A stretch of DNA of 64,000 bases from assembly GCA_029256845.1 (NCBI GenBank), contig JARIEI010000051.1, forward strand, positions 1 to 64,000, written 5' to 3'. Below are positions 58,150 through 64,000 of this stretch, piece after piece (within the stretch, counting starts at the first letter, position 1; each line of letters starts with the position of its first letter). Under the pieces are notes generated by a model. The model was not told where the DNA came from, made no database searches, and was given only the letters and a program-made list of their open reading frames with translations. This DNA comes from Ruminococcus sp. GTDB taxonomy: Bacteria; Bacillota; Clostridia; Lachnospirales; Lachnospiraceae. The position numbers and the translations under genes are program-made.

Positions 58150-58614
58150 TTAGATCATCTGATTCACTGTTTTATATTTGTAAATCATTTCTGCATGATT
58201 TTGCTCTTCCGTTTCCATATCATTTAGTAGTCTTCTAATATTAGGGTCTGCAAACTGGAACAAGTTAAAATCATAAGCAGACGATACATATTTTTCCGTT
58301 GTAATTGCATCTGTGCAAAGGTATTTATCATTCTCTTTATCTGCTTGCATGAAACTTCCAGTATAGGTTGCCTCTGGTTCATAATTTTGCCCAGACTTAT
58401 CTTTTGTATCTACCGCTACACATTCTCCATGTAATAGTTTATCCAAGGAATCATAATGTTGTTGTTCTTCTTGTCGAATAGAAGAAAATAAATCCTTTAA
58501 AACTGGGTCTTTCGCCATTTGTGCTCCTTTTTCGTATTTATCCATGCATAGCTGTTCTTGATCCTTTAAATCTGTAATTACAAAACGTTGTTTTTCAGTA
58601 AGATTCACAATCAT
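58150..58614 (-). CDS. CotF-like/ferritin-like protein
   Basis: A 154-residue, mostly helical protein of the spore coat CotF / ferritin-like family: two helical hairpins with paired acidic/His motifs, IRQEEQQHYDSL (about 50) and METEEQNHAEMIYKY (about 135). The ExxH-like residues could bind metal. In Bacillus CotF is a spore coat component. The ATG at 58614 has GGAGG upstream. A possible sigma-E-type promoter lies at 58655-58685. A metal-binding stress protein is the alternative. Confidence 0.82.
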   Translation of the reverse strand: MIVNLTEKQRFVITDLKDQEQLCMDKYEKGAQMAKDPVLKDLFSSIRQEEQQHYDSLDKLLHGECVAVDTKDKSGQNYEPEATYTGSFMQADKENDKYLCTDAITTEKYVSSAYDFNLFQFADPNIRRLLNDMETEEQNHAEMIYKYKTVNQMI

Positions 58615-58654
58615 ACTGTATACCTCCTTCATATTCTTTTATCAAAACACAAAG

Positions 58655-58685
58655 ATAGTATGCCAGTCTCTTGCTCACTTTATTC
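58655..58685 (-). promoter_or_regulatory. Possible sigma-E promoter of the CotF-like gene
   Basis: Minus-strand CATACTAT (58655-58662) fits the sigma-E -10 pattern CATANNNT; GAATAAA (58679-58685) is a partial -35 at 16 bp. It lies about 40 bp before the start codon. Confidence 0.35.
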
Positions 58686-58740
58686 TTCTTGCTTTAAAAA
58701 TCAATCAATGCTACAATCTATTTTCTAAGGAGGCTTTATA

Positions 58741-59037
58741 ATGATAGAACAAAACCGCGAAGAAAATTTATTAAAACCAGGTACCATCGTCTCTCATTTT
58801 AAGAGAGCACTTTCAAATAGCACAGATCCATTTCAGTATTTATACGAAATTGTTGGCGTTTGCTTACACAGCGAAACCATGGAAGAACTTGTTGTATACA
58901 AAGCACTTTATGGCACAAAAAAATTATACTGTCGTCCAAAAGATATGTTTTTAAGCCTTGTAGATCGAAACAAATATCCCGAAGCAACACAAACCTATCG
59001 TTTCGAATATTATTGTGATTCTTTTTCTCAAATTTAA
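58741..59037 (+). CDS. DUF1653 protein
   Basis: A 98-residue protein with the DUF1653 fold: GTIVSHFKRAL, the hallmark HSETMEELVVYKALYG (about 45-60), RPKDMFL and an aromatic end RFEYYC. Function unknown; the compact beta-rich domain occurs alone in many Clostridia. AAGGAGG lies before the ATG. Its stop codon overlaps the stop codon of the convergent hydrolase. Confidence 0.92.
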   Translation: MIEQNREENLLKPGTIVSHFKRALSNSTDPFQYLYEIVGVCLHSETMEELVVYKALYGTKKLYCRPKDMFLSLVDRNKYPEATQTYRFEYYCDSFSQI

Positions 59038-59951
59038 TCGAAATATTTTGCAATAAAACGATCTATTTTCTCTGCATACAATTCTGGTGAAGTGTACATA
59101 CTTTCAATATGTTTTGTATTGGATGGAAAGAAGCAGTCTTTTTCTCCTTTATACATTTCATACAACTTTGGACCATTTTCAAATGGAACAAGTTTATCAT
59201 CCTTTCCATGGACAAACAGCATCGGTATCTTTGATTTTTCAAGACTCTTTACAACATCAGAGTCATCCAAATCATATCGCGCAAAAATTTTGTTGATCCA
59301 GCGAAGCGGTTGATATAAAACACCAACCTGATGGTCCAAAGATGCCCTTGCATTTTCATACCCACTATCCTCTATAATAAACTTGACATTGGAAGGGCAA
59401 AAACTACTCATCTGCATTACAGTAGCCCCTCCCATCGAGAATCCATGAAGGATTATCTGTATATCTTCTCCGAACTTTTTCTTTAAGAATTCGATCCATT
59501 GCAAGCAATCTTTTGTTTCCAATATATCAAATCCTATATAATTCCCCTTGCTCTCTCCGGAAGCCGTGTGATCACAGCAAAACACATCAATTCCACGTTT
59601 TTTATAATACTCATAATACATTCCTGCTGTATCTGCATGATCCGAACGATATCCATGAATGATAAAAGCAATTTTTTTCCCTTTTGCACCAAAGGGATAA
59701 TAAAACCCTTTTAGTTCTTCTCCTCTTGCCGACTTCATTGTGTATTCTTCATGATACCGTTTTCTAAGCTTATCTGCTGACGCATCTTTTACATGATAAT
59801 AGTTTGCTTCATGTCCCTTTGTATCAAACAACCGTGCAAATAAAGCTGAACTTTTTCTACAAAACACATAGCGGTACAATTCTTCGCCCATAAAAGCGAT
59901 CCCTAACATTGGGACTGCTAATAATCTTTTTGTCCTTTTTTTCATTTTCAA
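59034..59951 (-). CDS. Membrane-anchored alpha/beta hydrolase
   Basis: A 305-residue serine hydrolase of the BAAT/acyl-CoA or S9-like type. A basic start and short hydrophobic N-terminal segment (RLLAVPMLGIAFMG) may anchor it. The nucleophile elbow is HGFSMGGATVM (Ser near 170), the acid lies in VHGKDDKLVP and the His in NTKHIESM. YGYRSDH-like oxyanion HGYRSDHAD is at about 98. The track of in-frame starts gives a TTG at 59951 with AAAGGA six bases upstream, or an ATG at 59945 with 12; the TTG is better spaced. Substrate unknown. Confidence 0.88.
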   Translation of the reverse strand: MKMKKRTKRLLAVPMLGIAFMGEELYRYVFCRKSSALFARLFDTKGHEANYYHVKDASADKLRKRYHEEYTMKSARGEELKGFYYPFGAKGKKIAFIIHGYRSDHADTAGMYYEYYKKRGIDVFCCDHTASGESKGNYIGFDILETKDCLQWIEFLKKKFGEDIQIILHGFSMGGATVMQMSSFCPSNVKFIIEDSGYENARASLDHQVGVLYQPLRWINKIFARYDLDDSDVVKSLEKSKIPMLFVHGKDDKLVPFENGPKLYEMYKGEKDCFFPSNTKHIESMYTSPELYAEKIDRFIAKYFD

Positions 59952-59963
59952 TCTTTATCCTTT

Positions 59964-61115
59964 CTACTTAACCGGAAGCGTTGCTCCTATACTTGCAAGT
60001 AAGGTACAAGCTACCACTAAGATTTGAAACGGAAGTGTTCCAAATCTTCCCACAAGTTCTGACGACTGGTGCCGTTTTCTTGATAAGTGATACGCCACAA
60101 TAATTCCTATTCCTGTAACAACTTGGATTATACTAGCAAATCGAGTAAACCCCACAAAAGTGGAAGTTCCAAAACATGCAATCACAAGACAAGGGAAGGA
60201 TGCCACAAACCAACTCAAGCGAAGATTCCAGTGTGTCTGCTCTTGTACGATATCGCGAAGATTTAACGTGTTGGCCCAAAACGAAGTTGCCAGAGCCATC
60301 AGTGTAAACACATAGCCCACTACACTAACCCAGCCTCCAAGATGGGCAGCAAGATCTACCAACGCTCCATCCTCTGAAATATGTTTTCCCGCTCCTAGCA
60401 ATGTCATAATCGTAATCAGTAGAATGAGTCCAACATTGATTGCAAGTCCAAATGCTATCGACATTCGAATCTTTCTAACATTACCTTCCAGTCCTTTTAC
60501 AACTTGAGGGGTAGACATAACCGCCGAAAGTGAAAAGGAAATCATACTATAAAGAGCTAGCATATTTTTCACTCCATGCCATCCAGTAGGGAGTGCACTC
60601 ATCTCAGATAATAAGGTCGCAACTAGAAGAATCCCGATGACTCCAATCATAGAACTGACAGCCAGTTTTTCACAAATCCCGACTAACTTCATTCCAATAA
60701 ACACTACTCCAGCACCAATCCCATAAAAAAGAAGAATCCCCACAAGATCTGGAATTCCAAACCAAGAACGAAAGACGGCGGCTGCTCCAGTTAAAAATGC
60801 ACTCACATTAACAATCACAGAAACTCCTAATGTGACAAATGCTGTCCATGTAAGAATATGTTTTACTTTCCCCGAAAAAAGTTCCGCATTCAGACACCCA
60901 ATGAACTGAGCCCCCTGATTATTGTATGATAATTCTGCAATAATCAAATGCAAAACCAGATTAAAAATATAACAAAATGCGACAATCAGCAAGATTTCTC
61001 TAATACTATTATGGGCAGCTAGAAATGGAACCGATAAAATTCCCGAGCCAACCCCATGCCCTACAATGATGCTTGTTGCCTCAAAAACGGTAAGTTTTGC
61101 TTCTCCTTGTATCAC
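59964..61115 (-). CDS. Amino acid permease-like membrane transporter
   Basis: A roughly 383-residue transporter with about 11 membrane segments, of the APC superfamily in the aromatic/hydroxy amino acid permease neighbourhood. The first segment has VGHGVGSGILSVPF, the unwound Gly-rich helix typical of this fold. I choose GTG at 61115 because GGAGGAG lies nine bases before it; the ATG at 61133 overlaps that region and has no good SD. The next gene (hydrolase) follows 12 nt later. The transported amino acid cannot be told. Confidence 0.78.
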   Translation of the reverse strand: MIQGEAKLTVFEATSIIVGHGVGSGILSVPFLAAHNSIREILLIVAFCYIFNLVLHLIIAELSYNNQGAQFIGCLNAELFSGKVKHILTWTAFVTLGVSVIVNVSAFLTGAAAVFRSWFGIPDLVGILLFYGIGAGVVFIGMKLVGICEKLAVSSMIGVIGILLVATLLSEMSALPTGWHGVKNMLALYSMISFSLSAVMSTPQVVKGLEGNVRKIRMSIAFGLAINVGLILLITIMTLLGAGKHISEDGALVDLAAHLGGWVSVVGYVFTLMALATSFWANTLNLRDIVQEQTHWNLRLSWFVASFPCLVIACFGTSTFVGFTRFASIIQVVTGIGIIVAYHLSRKRHQSSELVGRFGTLPFQILVVACTLLASIGATLPVK

Positions 61116-61277
61116 TTTTACTGTCTCCTCCATTCCACCGTAACCTATATTAGATATTATAATAGACGGCTATTTAGAGTGTCAAGAAACATGATTTTAC
61201 AAGTTGTTTTTCTAAAAAAACAGAGCTATAATCAAAACATTAGAGAAAAAATACAACCGATTATTTTGGAGGTTTTT

Positions 61278-62015
61278 ATGAAATGTAGAAATTATGCACA
61301 CCGAGGATTTAGTGGCTGCTATCCCGAAAACACCATGCTTTCCTTTGAAAAAGCTGTCGAAGCGGGATGTGAAGGAATTGAGTTAGATGTCCACCTAACA
61401 AAAGACAATCAACTTGTCATCATTCACGACGAAAAAATTGACCGTACTTCTAATCAACATGGCTTTGTAAAAGATATGACTTATGAAGAACTCTGCAGGG
61501 TAGATTTCTCATACAAATACACCAATCAGTTTGGGTTCCAAAAAATCCCAACTCTCCGTGAATACTTTGAATTCATAAAAGAAAAGGATCTTATCACAAA
61601 TATTGAGTTGAAAACTGGTGTATATGAATATCCTGGAATCGAAAAAGCTGTTTATGAAATGATCTGTGCGTACAACTTGCAAAACAAAGTCATCATTTCT
61701 TCCTTTAATCACAACTCTGTTATGAGAATGAAAACAATTGCCCCCGAATTAGAATGCGGCTTTCTCACTGAAACATGGATCCTTGACGCGGGTTCTTATG
61801 TATCTTCCCATAAGATTGAAGCCTATCATCCAAATTTCCATATGTTGACAGATTCCGAATTAACAGATTTAAAAAAACATCATGTTAAAATTAACACCTG
61901 GACCGTAAATGAAACAGAAGATATTCTAAGCATGATTCAAAAAGAAGTTGATGGTATCATTTCTAATTATCCTGATCGTGTTGCTTTCTTACTGAAACAA
62001 GCGAATCTAAGATAG
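61278..62015 (+). CDS. Glycerophosphodiester phosphodiesterase
   Basis: A 245-residue cytoplasmic GDPD that hydrolyses glycerophosphodiesters to glycerol-3-phosphate and an alcohol. Catalytic pieces: AHRGFSGCYPENT (His8, Arg9), EGIELDVHLTKDNQLVIIHD (metal Glu/Asp and the second His), NIELKTG (metal Glu) and the C-terminal VDGIISNYPDR. No signal peptide. ATG 61278 with GGAGG upstream; the longer frame to 61056 overlaps the divergent permease and lacks an SD. Confidence 0.94.
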   Translation: MKCRNYAHRGFSGCYPENTMLSFEKAVEAGCEGIELDVHLTKDNQLVIIHDEKIDRTSNQHGFVKDMTYEELCRVDFSYKYTNQFGFQKIPTLREYFEFIKEKDLITNIELKTGVYEYPGIEKAVYEMICAYNLQNKVIISSFNHNSVMRMKTIAPELECGFLTETWILDAGSYVSSHKIEAYHPNFHMLTDSELTDLKKHHVKINTWTVNETEDILSMIQKEVDGIISNYPDRVAFLLKQANLR

Positions 62016-62058
62016 TTAGAATTCCATCAACTTCTTTGGAAAAACAAAACCATTTGGA

Positions 62059-62634
62059 TTACTTTTTATCTACATATTTCCACTGAATCTGATACTCTTT
62101 TTCAATAGCTGTACCGATATTATTCACGTAATCCTCTAATAATTTTTGCGCTCTTTGTTGCGCATTTTTCAAAAGGGCTGTGTCTTTTAAGGCACTGTCC
62201 TTAATATTTTTCTGTGCCAATTTAAAGGCTTCTGTTTGATCCACTGCATTGACATCTGCAGATCCTTTTTCCACCACAAAAGATTTTTCAGTTAATGTTT
62301 TTTCATCCACTTTGCAGCCTAATACTTCTGCCTGTGGCATTGTAATGGTAACCTTATCCCCTTTTACTTGAATATCAACTAGCGATGCATCCACTCCAAC
62401 TGTTACTATTCCGTCATACTCAATCCAAAATTTCTTATCTTTTTTCCACCACAAAATCCCTTGTGCATCTTTCTCTGAATATTTTGCAACATTATGATAA
62501 TAACAATCCATCGTTGCTAATTCACAGATTGATTTCATTTGTGACAATTCCGGTTCTATTGGCTGCTCTTTTTTTCCACAAGCAGAACAAAAGAGCACGA
62601 CTACTATAAGAGAAACGATCCCTATTTTCTTCAT
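62059..62634 (-). CDS. DUF4230 lipoprotein
   Basis: A 191-residue lipoprotein: signal peptide MKKIGIVSLIVVVLFCSACG with the lipobox S-A-C (Cys19). The body is a DUF4230 domain (CELATMDCYYHNVAKY, VDIQVKGDKVTITMP, Ala/Lys-rich helix near the end). Function unknown. It follows a paralogous DUF4230 gene by 18 nt, so the two are co-transcribed and may form a complex at the outer face of the membrane. Confidence 0.88.
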   Translation of the reverse strand: MKKIGIVSLIVVVLFCSACGKKEQPIEPELSQMKSICELATMDCYYHNVAKYSEKDAQGILWWKKDKKFWIEYDGIVTVGVDASLVDIQVKGDKVTITMPQAEVLGCKVDEKTLTEKSFVVEKGSADVNAVDQTEAFKLAQKNIKDSALKDTALLKNAQQRAQKLLEDYVNNIGTAIEKEYQIQWKYVDKK

Positions 62635-62652
62635 ATTGTCCCCCTCTCTTTC

Positions 62653-63264
62653 TTATCGAATTTCGATCTGATATTCTGGATCTACTTGTTGCACAAATGG
62701 TTTTACAAGTGCCTCTACTATATTTGCTGCATTTTGCTTTGCCAAATCGTAAATTGCGGTTTCTTTTTTGCTTTCTTTTGTCACATCATCAATAGCCGCT
62801 TTATAGGCTTCTTGAGAAACGGTCTGAGTATCTGCTTTTTTGTTCTCAAACATATAGTCTAACGATGCAATATCTACATTGATGTCATTAATTTTGATCG
62901 GTGGAAGGATAATCACAATCTTTTTATTTTTATTATCCAAATCAATCTTTATTGCATCAAAATCAAACCCCGCCTTCACTTTGGCTTCGTAGTATACATG
63001 ATAATCCACTTTTTGATCATCCGCTTTGTTCATAACTTGCGTAATCCCATTGTAGACCGCTTCAAATGTAGACAATTCGCTAACATTGATAATCCGCTCT
63101 AACGTAGACTTTGTAATCACTTCTGATTCTTTTTTGTTACAAGAACGTGTATAAAACACTACTCCTGCAACAACTACTACAAGAAGAATTATCAGAAGCG
63201 CCATGCGTTTCACAGAGCGAAACATTCTGATCTGACTGATCCAACTATTCATTTGGTCTTTCAT
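62653..63264 (-). CDS. DUF4230 membrane protein
   Basis: A 203-residue protein with a single N-terminal membrane segment (RMALLIILLVVVVAGVVFY) and an external DUF4230 domain (ERIINVSELSTFEAVYN, KKIVIILPPIKI). The ATG at 63264 has GGAGA upstream; the longer frame to 63309 passes through the SD. It is a paralogue of the adjacent lipoprotein: membrane-anchored here, lipid-anchored there. Confidence 0.86.
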   Translation of the reverse strand: MKDQMNSWISQIRMFRSVKRMALLIILLVVVVAGVVFYTRSCNKKESEVITKSTLERIINVSELSTFEAVYNGITQVMNKADDQKVDYHVYYEAKVKAGFDFDAIKIDLDNKNKKIVIILPPIKINDINVDIASLDYMFENKKADTQTVSQEAYKAAIDDVTKESKKETAIYDLAKQNAANIVEALVKPFVQQVDPEYQIEIR

Positions 63265-63371
63265 AGAATCTCTCCTTATCCGAAATGTAGCTTTAAACAG
63301 TTCATACATTTCTGTCGATTTTGGAAATATTTTATCACAAAATGTTGTTTCTTACAATTCTTCTACAAAGT

Positions 63372-63408
63372 AAAACTGTCTACAAGATAACAAACACTTG
63401 CAGACAGT
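63372..63408 (-). terminator. Terminator of the radical SAM gene
   Basis: 12-bp stem (63397-63408 with 63375-63386, one G-U type pair) followed by TTTTAC on the minus strand. Confidence 0.75.
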
Positions 63409-63414
63409 CCTCTT

Positions 63415-64000
63415 TTAATTCTGTTTATAATTTTCATAGGTTGGTTTATAATGATTTTTTGATTCATTCCACAATTTATCCGCACATGGCTTCCATGCAT
63501 TTGCATATTCTTCACATTTTCCGCACAGGTGATGTACACTTTCTGGAGATTGCAAATCTGTTGATTTTGCTCCGGTCTCTTCTACCAGTCTTTGTAGAAT
63601 TTCCGGATTTTCCAACATCGGACACGGTCTTAAATGATTTTCATTAAATGGTTGATTTTCATGATATGCCATAAACAATGGTTGCTTTAAAATTTCAAGC
63701 AGACTATGGGTACGAATATTAGCGCCAGAATAATGGATAAATACACATGGCTCTGCATCCCCATTTGCATTAATGTGGAAGTAATTTCGTCCACCTGCGA
63801 TACATCCTCCAACAAACTCCCCATCATTTTGGAAGTCCATTGTAAACAACCCTTCCCCTTCTTCCACACTTCGGATTTTACGAATCCGATCTTTCATGTA
63901 GCTCCTTTGCTCAGGCGTTGGAAGTAAGTCAAGAGACGCATCATTTCCAACTGGCATATAATGAAAATACATTGCATATTTACATCCCTTTTCTACCATT
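63415..64000 (-). CDS. Radical SAM protein, C-terminal part (SPASM-like)
   Basis: The 3' part of a gene that continues past the right edge; about 195 residues are visible. They show a SPASM-like auxiliary cluster region: GGCIAGGRNYFHINANGD, AEPCVFIHYSGANIR, RPCPMLENPE and CGKCEEYANAWKPC. The radical SAM CxxxCxxC core itself would be upstream, outside the window. The seven or so cysteines would bind one or two extra [4Fe-4S] clusters. Such proteins modify peptides or other substrates; which one is not known. Confidence 0.82.
   Translation of the reverse strand, partial: MVEKGCKYAMYFHYMPVGNDASLDLLPTPEQRSYMKDRIRKIRSVEEGEGLFTMDFQNDGEFVGGCIAGGRNYFHINANGDAEPCVFIHYSGANIRTHSLLEILKQPLFMAYHENQPFNENHLRPCPMLENPEILQRLVEETGAKSTDLQSPESVHHLCGKCEEYANAWKPCADKLWNESKNHYKPTYENYKQN

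Overview
The window looks like chromosomal core sequence from a spore-forming, gut-dwelling member of the Lachnospiraceae (Clostridium cluster XIVa, Firmicutes). The evidence is low-GC DNA, a type III glutamine synthetase, the GlgC/GlgD pair, an archaeal-type prolyl-tRNA synthetase behind a T-box, several sporulation-type genes (spoVG, a CwlC-like amidase, a CotF-like protein, a stand-alone Spo0A effector domain) and a bile salt hydrolase. I see no prophage, insertion sequence or CRISPR array.

Layout. 1-3.5 kb: the start of a divergent lipoprotein gene and a YesM/YesN-type two-component system. 3.5-6.6 kb: glnN and fba. 6.8-11 kb: tRNA-Glu(CTC), a lipid kinase, then murB-rapZ-whiA-crh-like, the clostridial counterpart of the Bacillus yvcJ-yvcK-yvcL-crh locus. 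11.3-17.5 kb: CNNM/CorC membrane protein, SPOR-domain amidase, glmM, HAD phosphatase, rpiB-mtnA. 17.7-24.3 kb: the str operon (rpsL-rpsG-fusA-tuf, tuf with its own promoter) and T-box-proS. 24.3-31.2 kb: telA/xpaC pair, Ca/Na exchanger, RluA-family pseudouridine synthase, spoVG, glgC-glgD. 31.4-36.2 kb: plus-strand run murC-dnaD-dnaI-prs. 36.2-39.7 kb: sodium-type pyrophosphatase and a MATE transporter. 39.8-52.2 kb: rpmG-secE-nusG-rplK-rplA, then rplJ-rplL, an inserted M20 peptidase gene, rpoB and rpoC. 52.4-64 kb: accessory genes, namely a nucleotide-sugar 4,6-dehydratase, a NahK-like N-acetylhexosamine kinase, a Spo0A-C-like regulator beside a bile salt hydrolase, an EFR1 ferredoxin/flavodoxin, a CotF-like protein, DUF1653, a hydrolase, a permease, a glycerophosphodiesterase, two DUF4230 genes and the end of a radical SAM gene.

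Most highly expressed translation and transcription genes lie on the minus strand. RNA-level control is rich: a T-box before proS, an L10 leader before rplJ, a pair of near-identical leaders before rplK and rplA that imitate the 23S rRNA binding site of L1, and a structured rpsL-rpsG spacer. The best leads for something less described are the twin L1-like leaders, the receiver-less Spo0A-type regulator with two tandem 10-bp 0A-like boxes upstream, the HPr/Crh-like protein with Asp in place of the catalytic His, and near-perfect palindromes over the rpmG operon and spoVG promoters. I do not see a clearly new multi-gene system.
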